A stretch of 26,427 bases of DNA from Sphingomonas sp. CCH21-G11 (GCF_001555965.1 NZ_LSHX01000011.1:1-26427), one strand, 5' to 3'; positions 9,596 through 17,414 are shown, numbered from the stretch's first letter. The notes: a model not told the origin generated them from the letters alone. A program made the numbers and translations.

Positions 9596-10189
9596 ATGTC
9601 GCCCCGCTTCCCCCTGATCGCGCTGATGCTGATCGCCGGCTGCGCGCCCGCCGCCGACCCCGCCGGCAACGCAACGGCCGAAAATGCAACGCCCGACAAT
9701 GCAACGCCCGACAATGCAACGCCCGACAATGCCGCCGCGACGCCGGCGGCACAGGCCGCGGCCGATGCCGGCGATGCCGAGCCTGCCCAGCCCGGTATCC
9801 GCGACGCCTGGATCCGCCTGCCCGCCATCGCGGGACGACCGGCGGCGGCCTATTTCACCATTGTCGGCGGCGCGGCCGACGATGCGGTCGTCGCGGTGAC
9901 CAGCCCCGCCTTCGCCCGTGCCGAGCTGCACGAGACAGTGGAGGAGAACGGCGTCACCCGGATGCAGATGGGCGCGCGCGTCCCCTTCACCGCGGGGGCG
10001 CGGCTCGATCTCGCGCCCGGCGGCCGTCACGTGATGTTGTTCGATCCCACCGGCGCGCTGAAGCCCGGCGGCACGGCCGAACTGACCGTCGCCTTTGCCA
10101 ACAGCCCGAACGTGACGGTCAAGGCCGAACTGCGCGCGCCGTCGGGTCAGGCGACGGACCATGGCTCGGTGCATGGCGGCAGCCACTGA
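9596..10189 (+). CDS. PCu(A)C-family copper chaperone, lipoprotein
   Basis: This 197-residue protein has a lipoprotein signal (hydrophobic MLIAG ending at C16). A low-complexity Asn/Ala/Thr/Pro/Asp linker (about 17-66) follows, then a PCu(A)C domain (about 68-180). The copper-site signature H-x10-M-x21-H-x-M is matched exactly by H112, M123, H145 and M147. Proteins of this family hold Cu(I) in the periplasm and pass it to the CuA site of cytochrome c oxidase. No oxidase or Sco gene is visible here, so the target is inferred from the family. After the domain the C-terminus ends in a His/Ser/Gly tail (DHGSVHGGSH), which could also bind metal. The ATG at 9596 is the start that gives a proper signal peptide. 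Divergent from dnaK. Confidence 0.9.
   Translation: MSPRFPLIALMLIAGCAPAADPAGNATAENATPDNATPDNATPDNAAATPAAQAAADAGDAEPAQPGIRDAWIRLPAIAGRPAAAYFTIVGGAADDAVVAVTSPAFARAELHETVEENGVTRMQMGARVPFTAGARLDLAPGGRHVMLFDPTGALKPGGTAELTVAFANSPNVTVKAELRAPSGQATDHGSVHGGSH
9683..9727 (+). repeat. Three in-frame tandem 15-base repeats in the linker of the PCu(A)C protein
   Basis: AATGCAACGCCCGAC occurs three times without change (9683-9697, 9698-9712, 9713-9727), encoding NATPD three times at residues 30-44. Degenerate copies flank it (NATAE before, NAAATP after). The unit is five codons, so copy-number changes keep the frame and only lengthen or shorten the tether between lipid anchor and copper domain. Confidence 0.95.
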
Positions 10190-10354
10190 TCGGACGTCGA
10201 CAGGGGTCATGACGATCGAAGGGCGTTGGTCCGAAACGCTGGCGATCTCGCATCCCTTCGTTCGGTTCTGAACCAAACCCCTTACGAATATCCACTTCAC
10301 CTTCGACACCGGCCGGGCGGCGCAAATCTGCACCGCGCAAAACGGGAGGTGGCG

Positions 10355-10735
10355 ATGTCAGAATATATCGAGCTGTTCGAGGACAAGTCGCAGGACGTCA
10401 ACCAGGCGGCGCTCAACGCCGATGAGATTTCCGAAGCGATCGCGCAGGATGTGCCAGTAACTGGCGACGAATTGCGGATCGAGGAGACGATCGCACGGGG
10501 ATGGCGGGGCGTGCGTAGCTGCGGTGATCCCGCGCGACACAAGGCTGAACTCGAAGCCGCGATGAGCGGCTGGGTATCTGCCAAGTTGCTGGAATATGTA
10601 AACCTGCGGGTGCTTCGATATGGCCATGGCGAGGTCGACATCCGCTGGCGCAATGGGCGCAAACCCTTTCCCAGCAATGCGCGCTGGTGCACCGGGTCGC
10701 TCACGACGCGCGCATACATCGTCTTTGCCGCCTGA
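10355..10735 (+). CDS. Hypothetical protein, 126 residues
   Basis: Not recognised. The ATG at 10355 is preceded by a strong ribosome-binding site (GGGAGGT, 10344-10350), which favours it over the in-frame upstream part of the frame. The N-terminal half is acidic (SEYIELFEDKSQDVNQAALNADEISEAIAQDV split by short hydrophobic steps), and the C-terminal half is basic and aromatic (LRVLRYGHGEVDIRWRNGRK). It has no signal peptide or membrane segment, so it is probably cytoplasmic. It contains two cysteines (in RSCGDP and RWCTGS). A very strong hairpin follows 6 bases after the stop codon, which supports this as a real, separately transcribed gene. Its base composition is less GC-rich than the surrounding core genes. 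Confidence 0.6.
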   Translation: MSEYIELFEDKSQDVNQAALNADEISEAIAQDVPVTGDELRIEETIARGWRGVRSCGDPARHKAELEAAMSGWVSAKLLEYVNLRVLRYGHGEVDIRWRNGRKPFPSNARWCTGSLTTRAYIVFAA

Positions 10736-10741
10736 ACAGTT

Positions 10742-10777
10742 CCGGAGAGCGGCGAGCCCCACCTCGCCGCTCTCCGG
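10742..10777 (+). terminator. Strong hairpin after the 126-residue hypothetical gene
   Basis: A perfect 15-bp stem forms from CCGGAGAGCGGCGAG (10742-10756) and CTCGCCGCTCTCCGG (10763-10777), with the 6-base loop CCCCAC. It begins 6 bases after the stop codon at 10733-10735 and is followed by CATTTCCG. The T-run is weak, but the stem is exceptional. Confidence 0.75.
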
Positions 10778-10883
10778 CATTTCCGAACGGATGGCTTTGG
10801 TGCAGGCCGGTCGCGGTCCATCCAAAGGCGCACGGTTTGACATAGTGGTTTATCATTTTCGGGAAATGGCATAGGCGGCATCC

Positions 10884-11336
10884 GTGTCCACCCGACCGCT
10901 CACCGACGGCGAAATCGCGCTGGCCCGCGGGGTGTTCGGCGACGCGATCGATTATGGCCGCGCGCGCGTCGCCAATCGCAAATGGTTTCCGTTCCAGCCG
11001 CGCCGGGTAACGATGGCACCGCTCGGCACGATCCATTTCCACCCGGCGGGCGGGCTCTATTGCGACGATTTCGGCTGCGCGGGGCTGGATGCGCAGGGGC
11101 TGTTCATCCACGAACTCGTCCATGTCTGGCAGCATCAGCGCGGCATCTTCCTGCCCATCGCCCGACACCCCTTCTGCCGCTATGGCTACAGCCTCCGGCC
11201 CGGCTGGCGGCTGACGCGCTACGGCATCGAGCAACAGGCGGAAATCGTCCGCCACGTCTTCCTGCTGCGCCAGGGCGCCCAGCTTCCCGGCGCGCCGCCG
11301 CTCGACCAGTATCGCGGCATCCTGCCCTTCGGGTGA
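10884..11336 (+). CDS. 'Vgr related' HExxH-motif protein
   Basis: This 150-residue protein resembles a family labelled 'vgr related protein' in sphingomonad genomes. The name comes from loose similarity, not from shown VgrG function. It carries a zincin-like motif H76-E-L-V-H80 inside FIHELVHVWQHQRG. A later pair of glutamates (E116 and E120 in GIEQQAEIV) could give the third metal ligand as in gluzincins. This makes a small zinc peptidase or metal-binding protein plausible. No signal peptide is seen. The GTG at 10884 is the first possible start, because a TAG stop sits in frame just upstream (10872-10874). The ribosome-binding site is weak. Substrate unknown. Confidence 0.7.
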   Translation: MSTRPLTDGEIALARGVFGDAIDYGRARVANRKWFPFQPRRVTMAPLGTIHFHPAGGLYCDDFGCAGLDAQGLFIHELVHVWQHQRGIFLPIARHPFCRYGYSLRPGWRLTRYGIEQQAEIVRHVFLLRQGAQLPGAPPLDQYRGILPFG

Positions 11337-11377
11337 GGCGTATGAGGGCCGGCTGAGATCAACTTCGCCCGCTCAAG

Positions 11378-11399
11378 CCCCTCCCCTTCAAGGGAGGGG
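11378..11399. terminator. GC-rich hairpin repeat after the vgr-related gene
   Basis: CCCCTCCC (11378-11385) pairs with GGGAGGGG (11392-11399) around CTTCAA. It continues into a G-rich tail TTGGGGTGGGGG, the form of a dispersed repeat common in sphingomonads. It lies between convergent genes and may terminate transcription, but there is no T-run. Confidence 0.5.
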
Positions 11400-11445
11400 T
11401 TGGGGTGGGGGCTATCCACCAGGCGCTGCGTCTGACGCAATGTCC

Positions 11446-11477
11446 CATCCCTCTCCGCTCGGCAAAAGGAAGGGATG
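11446..11477. repeat. Second imperfect hairpin in the same gap
   Basis: CATCCCT (11446-11452) is complementary to AGGGATG (11471-11477), with further partial pairing (CTCC with GGA) inside. Together with the hairpin at 11378-11399 it fills most of the 165-base gap between the convergent vgr-related and PNPOx-like genes. Confidence 0.4.
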
Positions 11478-11501
11478 AATCAGCCCGAGCGCAAAACACC
11501 C

Positions 11502-12083
11502 TCAGGGCACCAGCCACCGCGAAGCCAACTCGCCCCCCGCCCACGCGAAACGCGCGCGGCGATGCCCGTGCGCGGACAGCCACAGCCAATCGAGCGTGTC
11601 GATCGTGACCCGCACCGCCGCGAACTGGTCGCGCGCGTGCGGCTGATCCTCGGGCGCCGCGATCGGCGCGGCAACGACGGTCCCCGGCCCGGGCGTGATC
11701 GCATAGCATGCCCGCCCCATCGGCGCGGTCCGTGCCCATGCGTCGTCCGCCACCGCGTCGTCGATATGGATCGTCGCCCGCCCCGCCATCCGCAGCTGGA
11801 TCTTCGCGCCGGGATCATAACCGTGCAGCATGACGCGCGGATCGCGGCCCAGCTGCGCGAACTTGCCGCTGCGCCGGTCGGTATGGAACCGCAATCGCCG
11901 CTCGGCGGGCTCGAACGCGCGCAGCACCACCGTCCGCACCTCGGGCGCCCCGCCCGCCGCCACCGTCGCCACCTGGATCGTCCGAAACGCGCTGCGCCGA
12001 TCGACCACGCCCCGCGTCAACAGCTTGAACGCCTCCGCCAGCGTCAGGTCGAGGTCGTCGGCAAAGGGTGCGGGTGGCTGCAT
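11502..12083 (-). CDS. PNPOx-like FMN-binding split-barrel protein
   Basis: The 193-residue product belongs to the pyridoxamine 5'-phosphate oxidase-like family. It has the split-barrel strands FRTIQVATVAAGGAPEVRTVVLR (the RTVVLR element lies over the FMN phosphate), LRFHTDRRSGKFAQL and VMLHGYDPGAKIQLRMAG, and a C-terminal WLWLSAHGHRRARF region equivalent to the PNPOx C-terminal segment. It probably binds FMN or another flavin, and the reaction is not predictable. It could be a diverged PNP oxidase or a general reductase. The ATG at 12083 (MQPPAPFADDLDL) is preferred to a start 31 codons upstream because the extra part is basic and not family-like. It lies 89 bases downstream of a TonB-dependent receptor gene on the same strand, perhaps co-transcribed. 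Confidence 0.8.
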   Translation of the reverse strand: MQPPAPFADDLDLTLAEAFKLLTRGVVDRRSAFRTIQVATVAAGGAPEVRTVVLRAFEPAERRLRFHTDRRSGKFAQLGRDPRVMLHGYDPGAKIQLRMAGRATIHIDDAVADDAWARTAPMGRACYAITPGPGTVVAAPIAAPEDQPHARDQFAAVRVTIDTLDWLWLSAHGHRRARFAWAGGELASRWLVP

Positions 12084-12172
12084 TGGATCGGACTGGCGCA
12101 CCGCCGCGCGAAGATCAACCGCACCCTTCGCCCGCCCGCCCCGCCCGTCGCCGGACGGGGCGCGACCTCGCC

Positions 12173-14488
12173 TCAATACCGCGCGGTCAGCTGTACGCCG
12201 TAGAAGCGCGGCTCCGCCGGGATGAAGGTCGGGATGCCGAACGCGCCGCCCGTGTTGCCCGCGTCGAGCAGATAGTCCTCGTCGAAGGCGTTGCGGATGA
12301 AGCCGGCGATCTCGTAGCGATTGTCGGCCAGCGTCAGGCCCGCGCGCGCATTGACCAGCGTCACCGCATCCTGGCTGATCAGCGGGTTGTTGGGGATTTC
12401 AAAGAAGATGCGGCTGCGATAGGTGACGGTCGGCGTTGCGAAGAAGCTGACGCCGCCACCCAGCGGCGCGTCGATGGTGAAGCCCGCCGCGCCCTGGAAT
12501 TCGGGCTGCAGGCGGAACCGGTTGCCCGCGAACCGGCCATTGGCCGGATCGTCGTCGATGCCGCCGTCGATATAGCCGAGATTGCCGAACAGGTTCAGCC
12601 ACGGCGCGACGCGCACCGCCACTTCGGCCTCGACGCCGAAATTGGTCGCATTGCCCGCGCTCTGCGTCTGCGCGATGCCGGTCTGCGGGTTGACGATGCT
12701 CACCTGGAAATCGGTATATTCCTGGTAATAGACGCCCAGCGTGCCCGACACCGGGCCGACCGACCCCTTCAGGCCGACTTCATAGTTCCACACCGTTTCC
12801 TCGGCGACATTCTGCACGCGCCGCGTCGGCAGGTTGGCGATGCGCACCGCGTCGACCTGAAGCACCGGCGAACGGCGCCCCTTCGACACGGTGGCGAAGA
12901 CGTTAACGTCGTCGCTGAAGCGATACAGCGCGTTGAAGCGCGGCAGCACCGCCGAAAAGCTCGCCTCGTCGCGATAGGTCAGCCCGCCGGTGTCGACCTG
13001 GCCCGGGATCAGCGGCGCGCGGCTGATCACCGAATTGGGCACCGTCGCGCGAAAACCCGACTGACGCTGCTCGATCAGCACGCGGACGCCCGCGGTCAGT
13101 TCCAGCGCCGGGGTGGGGATCCAGGTGCCATCCGCGAACACCGAATAGGTGTCGTTCAGCCCCTGGTTCTCGAACACCGAGCGATAGGGGATCGCGGTCG
13201 CCGCCCCGCCGGTCAGGATGCGCGTCACCTGCGCGGCCGTGACGGTTCCGTTGGGCGCGATGCACGGGATGCCGGCGCCCGCCACCCGCGCCGCGCACTG
13301 CAGATACGTGCCTTCCTCGGTCGAGAACGGCACGTTCTGCACGCCGTCCTCATGGAAGTAATTCCAGCCGAACGACCCGCGGAACTGGTCGCTGGCATAG
13401 GCGAAGCGGCCTTCGTGGTTGAACTGCCAGCCCGTCGCCAGCTCGGCGAATTCGAGGTACCAGGCAGCCGATCCGTCGGCGTCGAAGATTTCCAGGCTGT
13501 CGAACTCGCGGTAACCGTTGACCGTGGTGAAGGTCCAGCCGTCGGCAAAGTCCCACGCGGCGGTCAGGTTGACGTCGTACACGTCGCGGTCGAGGCCCAG
13601 CCTCGCCGCGCCCAGCGCGCTTTCGGACACCGGCGATCCGCCCAGGAATGCCGGGCCGAACGGGTTGGCCGGGCCCGCGGTGGTCGGCAGCGATCCCGAA
13701 ATGAACGGCGTGCCGCTGTTGCGCTGGCGGTCATAGGTGCCGATCAGGTCGATCGTGATGTCCTCGCTCGGCGTGAAGCGCAGCGAGGCGCGGACGCCGA
13801 CATTGTCCTGCGCGTACAGGTCGTCCTGGCCCGGCGCGAGATTTTCGACATAGCCGTCGCGCCGCTTCCACTCGGCCGCGACGCGCCCGGCGATCCTGTC
13901 ATTGCCCAGGTTGATGTAGCCCTGCAGCAGCGTCTGGTCGAAATTGCCGAAGCCGCCGGTCAGCGACGCGGAAAAGCCTTCCTGCGGGCGGGCGGAGGTC
14001 AGGCTGATCGCCCCGACCGCGCTCGCGGTGCCGAACAGCGTCGCCTGTGGCCCCTTGATGACCTCGACGCGCTCCAGATCATAGATCGCCTGGTACGATC
14101 CGCGCGAGCGCGAGATGTCGACGCCGTTGTAATAGAGGGTGACGCGCGGGCCCTGCTGCGCCGAACCCGAATCCGACGTGATGCCGCGGATGACGATGCC
14201 GGGATTGTTGGCGCTCTGTTCCTGGATGTTCAGGCCGGGGATGAAGTTGGACAGCTCGTCCAGGTCGTTGACGCCCAGCTCGCGGATACGCGCGCCCGAC
14301 ACCGCCGAAATGGTGATCGGCACGTCGATCGCGCGCTGCTCGATCTTCTGCGCGGTGACGATGATGTCGTTGGCGTCCTCCGCCGCCGTGGCCGTGGCCG
14401 GCGCGGCGGCATCCTGGGCAAAGGCAGCGGGCGCGAACAGCGCGCTGGACGCGAGCAGCAGCGCGGAAATCGTGGCGATCTTGGTCAT
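12173..14488 (-). CDS. TonB-dependent receptor
   Basis: This outer-membrane gated channel takes up a siderophore, vitamin or other large nutrient using TonB energy. It has 771 residues. A Sec signal peptide (MTKIATISALLLASSALFAPAAFA, cleavage after about residue 24) is followed by the TonB-box-like DIIVTA. The plug domain (about 45-160) shows VPITISAVSGARIRELG, GLNIQ, VIRGITSDSG and VEVIKGPQATLFG. A 22-strand barrel ends in RFYGVQLTARY with the terminal aromatic needed for outer-membrane insertion. The ATG at 14488 gives the signal peptide, and a purine-rich AGGGGG site precedes it. The frame extends 23 codons further upstream without family support. The substrate is unknown, and no neighbouring transport or regulator gene points to one. 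A hairpin covers the ribosome-binding site. Confidence 0.94.
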   Translation of the reverse strand: MTKIATISALLLASSALFAPAAFAQDAAAPATATAAEDANDIIVTAQKIEQRAIDVPITISAVSGARIRELGVNDLDELSNFIPGLNIQEQSANNPGIVIRGITSDSGSAQQGPRVTLYYNGVDISRSRGSYQAIYDLERVEVIKGPQATLFGTASAVGAISLTSARPQEGFSASLTGGFGNFDQTLLQGYINLGNDRIAGRVAAEWKRRDGYVENLAPGQDDLYAQDNVGVRASLRFTPSEDITIDLIGTYDRQRNSGTPFISGSLPTTAGPANPFGPAFLGGSPVSESALGAARLGLDRDVYDVNLTAAWDFADGWTFTTVNGYREFDSLEIFDADGSAAWYLEFAELATGWQFNHEGRFAYASDQFRGSFGWNYFHEDGVQNVPFSTEEGTYLQCAARVAGAGIPCIAPNGTVTAAQVTRILTGGAATAIPYRSVFENQGLNDTYSVFADGTWIPTPALELTAGVRVLIEQRQSGFRATVPNSVISRAPLIPGQVDTGGLTYRDEASFSAVLPRFNALYRFSDDVNVFATVSKGRRSPVLQVDAVRIANLPTRRVQNVAEETVWNYEVGLKGSVGPVSGTLGVYYQEYTDFQVSIVNPQTGIAQTQSAGNATNFGVEAEVAVRVAPWLNLFGNLGYIDGGIDDDPANGRFAGNRFRLQPEFQGAAGFTIDAPLGGGVSFFATPTVTYRSRIFFEIPNNPLISQDAVTLVNARAGLTLADNRYEIAGFIRNAFDEDYLLDAGNTGGAFGIPTFIPAEPRFYGVQLTARY

Positions 14489-14494
14489 CTTGTC

Positions 14495-14512
14495 CCCCTG
14501 GGTTTCCAGGGG
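14495..14512 (-). promoter_or_regulatory. Hairpin over the ribosome-binding site of the first TonB-dependent receptor
   Basis: In the transcript (minus strand), CCCCTGG (14512-14506) pairs perfectly with CCAGGGG (14501-14495) around a 4-base loop AAAC. The 3' arm contains most of the AGGGGG Shine-Dalgarno (14499-14494), which lies 5 bases before the ATG at 14488. The stem would hide the site from the ribosome, so translation may depend on something that opens it. Effect inferred. Confidence 0.5.
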
Positions 14513-14596
14513 CCTGTTGCAGTGCAAGATTAAACAAGCGCGGCAATGGCGCGTCACTTTGATGACAGCGCGTCGCGGCTTCGGGCCAGTTGGATC

Positions 14597-14808
14597 GGAG
14601 TCACGCGAAGGCGCGAAGACGCGAAAGGGAAGGCAGGGCTTTTTCTCGTGGAGACGCGGAGGGCGCAGAGACGGGATGCCGATTGCCGCGCAGCGGCTTC
14701 AGAACTCGTGGTCTGTCGGTCGCGGCTGACGCCGCCAAGAACGCACCAACTCCGCGTCTTCCGCGCCTCTGCGTGAACAACCTTCCCTTCGCGCCTTCGC
14801 GTGACTCC
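14597..14808. repeat. Nested inverted repeat (dispersed repeat element)
   Basis: An outer left arm (14597-14633, GGAGTCACGCGAAGGCGCGA and onward) and right arm (14781-14808) match in inverted orientation, apart from an extra ACGCGAAA in the left arm. Inner arms are related too: 14647-14672 (CGTGGAGACGCGGAGGGCGC...) and 14749-14775 (ACTCCGCGTCTTCCGCGCCT...). The 'CGAAG/CGCGAAG' pattern is a repeat type found scattered in many proteobacterial genomes. It fills the 335-base gap between the two receptor genes, and no convincing gene is present there. Short open frames inside it translate repeat sequence (SHAKARRRE-like) and are not counted as genes. It may double as terminator for the receptor upstream of it. 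Confidence 0.85.
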
Positions 14809-14823
14809 TGCTCCTTCTAACCC

Positions 14824-17340
14824 TTAAAAGTCGAAGCGCACCGCGGCGGAGATCGTCCGCCCGTTGATCGAACGCGCGCGCACGATGCCGTTGGTCGGGA
14901 TCGTCCCCTCCTCCGCCTCGGTAAAGCCGCGCACGTCGAACAGGTTGTTGGCGTTGATCGACAGCTGTACCCGCTCCAGCGGCCGGAACTGGACGAAGCC
15001 GTTGACCTGGGTAAAGCCGGGCAGGACCAGCGCGTTATTGTCCTGGGCAAAGCTGTCGGTCGTGCCGATGACGCTCGCGCCGACGGTGAACAGCTCGGCG
15101 TCATATTGCGGCGTCACCTGATAGATGAACTCGGCCTGGCGGCGCGGGCGATTTCCGACGACGCCCGGGTTGATCGCGTCGCCGGTGATCTCCGCATCGG
15201 TATAGGTGCCGCCCGCCGTGATCGAGAATGCGCCGACGCGATAGCTGCCCTCCAGCTCGACGCCATAGGCGCGATAGTCGCGGTTGAAGAACCGCTGCGT
15301 CGTCGCCTCGAAATTCTGCTCCTCGGTCTCGGCATAGAAGCCGGTGGCATAGAGCGCGAGGCCGCCGTCGCGATACTTCACCCCGGCTTCCGCCTGGCGG
15401 ACGAAGTCGACCGCCGCCGAACTGTCGACCAGGTCGCCCGTCGCGGTGTTGATCGCCGGCCCGAACAGCAGCCGGTCGGCATTGGCGCGCGCGCCGCGGC
15501 TGTAGCGCGCAAAGCCCGAGAAATTGGACGCGAAGCGGTAGTTCACGCCGAGCGAATAGCTGAGATAGTCGTAATTATAGTCGACCGGCGCCGCGCTGCC
15601 GAGCGGGATGATCGCGGTGCGCCCCTCCGCGGCGGAGATGGTGCCGTCGCGGTTGATGTCGAACGCGGTCAGCCCCGATCGTCCGCCGCCCAGGTCAGCG
15701 CCCGCGACCGAACCCTGCGCGCCGCCGAAATCATAGCGCGCGCTCGCATCGACGGTCAGCGCCCCCGCCTCGAGGTTGAGCGACAGAAAGGGTGCCGCGG
15801 TGGTATAGTCGATATCATAGCTGCGCCGGCAGCAATTGCCGAAATAGGCCGCCCCGAACGCAAAGAAGCCGTCCTGCGTCACCGGCGTGCCCGCCGCGTC
15901 GCGGACGTTGACCAGCGCCGCCTCGCCGTCGCCGCGCACTTCCAGCAGCGCCGACGTCCACAGCCAGTTGGTGTCGACCGTCTGGCGCGAGGCATAGAAG
16001 CCCGCCGTGCCCGTCACCCGGCCGAAACTGGTGTCGAAACCCTTGGACAGGCGGATGTCGTTGGTGATGTTGTCCAGGCTCTCCAGCTCGGTGTCGAACA
16101 CCACGATCTGCGCCAGCAGCCCGTTGCCGTTGAGCGCGCCCGGATTGGTGATCGCCGCGCCGCCATTGGGACCGTTGGCATAGCTCAGCGTCGCGCCGGG
16201 TCCGCCCAGCGACGTCGCGATTGCGGACGCGCTGTCGACCGTCGCCGGGAAGTTCGAGATGAAGCGGCCCGATATGTCCGAGAAACGGAACCGCTCGGTC
16301 ACTTCCCAGCCGTCGCCGATCTCGAACTGCGCCTCCAGCCCGATCGATTTGACCAGCGGCCGCTGGCCGTCGCGAATGTCGTTGACCGTCGGGTTGTTGT
16401 CGCCGTCCAGCGTGATGTTGCGCGTGAAATAGCGCGAATGCAGCGTGTCGTTGTTGATGCTGAACCCCGGCACGTTGGAATAATCGGGGTTGCCGTTGCT
16501 GCCCGTCACCCGCACCGGATTGGGCAGGTAGCCGATCGCGCGGTCGTCGAGATACTTGCCATAGACGCGGACATAGCCGCCGTCGAATTCCTTGGTGATG
16601 TTCGCCTTGATCTGGCCGCCCTTGTTGCCGTCATAGCCGGCGCGGCGCGGCCCCTCGCCCTGGCGATAGAAGCCGCCGAAATGAAAGCGCAGCGTGTCCG
16701 ACAGCTTGCCGCCATAGTCGAAATCGATGCGGTATTCCTCGTAATCCAGGCCGACCGTGCCCTGCACCGATCCGCCCTCGCGCTCGCCGGTCTTGGAGAT
16801 GAGGTTGATGATGCCGCCGGGCGAGTTGGAGGCGAAGGTCGATGCCGATCCGCCGCGGATCGCCTCGACCCGCGCGACGTTCAGGTCGGCGCGCAGGAAG
16901 ATGTCCGCGTTGCCGAAGGTGATGTCGCCGAACTCCAGCACCGGCAGCCCGTCTTCCTGCAATTGCAGGAACTTGGCGCCGCCCGACGCGACCGGAAGCC
17001 CGCGCACCGCGATATTGGCATTGCCCTCGCCGCCCGAGCTTTCCGAACGGATGCCGGGGATCTGGCGGAACACTTCCGCCACCGATCGCGGTGCCGACTT
17101 GACCAGCTCGTCGCCCGACAGCGAGCTGACCGACACCGCGCTGTCCAGCCGGTTGGTGCCGCGCGCCACGCCGGTGACGACGATGTCGCCGCCATCCTGG
17201 GATGCGGGATCGGCGGCGGGATCGGCCTCCGCACCGGCGGCAGCCTCGGCCTGCGCCACGGCATCCTGCGCCCGCGCCGGCGTGGCGGCGACGATCAGCG
17301 CGAACGCGCTCGACGCGACAAACAGCTGGTTGGCCTTCAT
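14824..17340 (-). CDS. TonB-dependent receptor with an EF-hand-like loop
   Basis: This 838-residue outer-membrane receptor has a signal peptide (MKANQLFVASSAFALIVAATPARA, cleavage after residue 24), a TonB-box-like DIVVTG and a plug domain (SVAEVFRQIPGIRSESSGGEG, VRGLPV, VEAIRGGSASTFASNSPGGIINLISKTG in parts). The barrel ends in the C-terminal phenylalanine (AAVRFDF). The start at 17340 has an ideal AGGAGG site (17353-17348) 7 bases upstream, so the longer open frame to 17559 is not used. Residues 561-572, D-I-N-R-D-G-T-I-S-A-A-E, match the canonical EF-hand loop at positions 1, 3, 5, 6, 8, 9 and 12, which suggests a calcium-dependent surface loop. A CC pair (FGNCCRRS) is also present. A 14-bp palindrome upstream hints at LacI-type control and hence a carbohydrate substrate, which is inference. 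Confidence 0.94.
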   Translation of the reverse strand: MKANQLFVASSAFALIVAATPARAQDAVAQAEAAAGAEADPAADPASQDGGDIVVTGVARGTNRLDSAVSVSSLSGDELVKSAPRSVAEVFRQIPGIRSESSGGEGNANIAVRGLPVASGGAKFLQLQEDGLPVLEFGDITFGNADIFLRADLNVARVEAIRGGSASTFASNSPGGIINLISKTGEREGGSVQGTVGLDYEEYRIDFDYGGKLSDTLRFHFGGFYRQGEGPRRAGYDGNKGGQIKANITKEFDGGYVRVYGKYLDDRAIGYLPNPVRVTGSNGNPDYSNVPGFSINNDTLHSRYFTRNITLDGDNNPTVNDIRDGQRPLVKSIGLEAQFEIGDGWEVTERFRFSDISGRFISNFPATVDSASAIATSLGGPGATLSYANGPNGGAAITNPGALNGNGLLAQIVVFDTELESLDNITNDIRLSKGFDTSFGRVTGTAGFYASRQTVDTNWLWTSALLEVRGDGEAALVNVRDAAGTPVTQDGFFAFGAAYFGNCCRRSYDIDYTTAAPFLSLNLEAGALTVDASARYDFGGAQGSVAGADLGGGRSGLTAFDINRDGTISAAEGRTAIIPLGSAAPVDYNYDYLSYSLGVNYRFASNFSGFARYSRGARANADRLLFGPAINTATGDLVDSSAAVDFVRQAEAGVKYRDGGLALYATGFYAETEEQNFEATTQRFFNRDYRAYGVELEGSYRVGAFSITAGGTYTDAEITGDAINPGVVGNRPRRQAEFIYQVTPQYDAELFTVGASVIGTTDSFAQDNNALVLPGFTQVNGFVQFRPLERVQLSINANNLFDVRGFTEAEEGTIPTNGIVRARSINGRTISAAVRFDF

Positions 17341-17400
17341 CCTCGATCCTCCTGTTGAAACGTCCGATTCGATCGGCTTCGAAACGCTCGGTAACACGAC

Positions 17401-17414
17401 TGCAATCGATTGCA
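17401..17414 (-). promoter_or_regulatory. Palindromic operator upstream of the second TonB-dependent receptor
   Basis: TGCAATCGATTGCA is a perfect 14-bp palindrome with a central CG, centred about 67 bases upstream of the receptor start codon. Even-spaced palindromes with a central CG are typical operators of LacI-family repressors, which often control carbohydrate TonB receptors in sphingomonads and Caulobacter. No regulator gene is present in the window, so the binding protein is unknown. Confidence 0.55.

Noticed and set aside
10264..10274. Short palindrome GGTTC-T-GAACC before the 126-residue gene
   Set aside because: It does not fit the GAAC-N7-GAAC LexA spacing and is too short to stand alone.
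12068..14533. An 821-codon plus-strand open frame
   Set aside because: It runs antisense to a clear TonB-dependent receptor and codes for low-complexity Arg/Ala/His-rich sequence.
14546..14820. Two short plus-strand frames (76 codons each)
   Set aside because: They translate the nested inverted repeat and match the kind of false proteins that such repeats give in many genomes.
15106..17358. A 750-codon plus-strand open frame
   Set aside because: Antisense to the second TonB-dependent receptor; same shadow composition.
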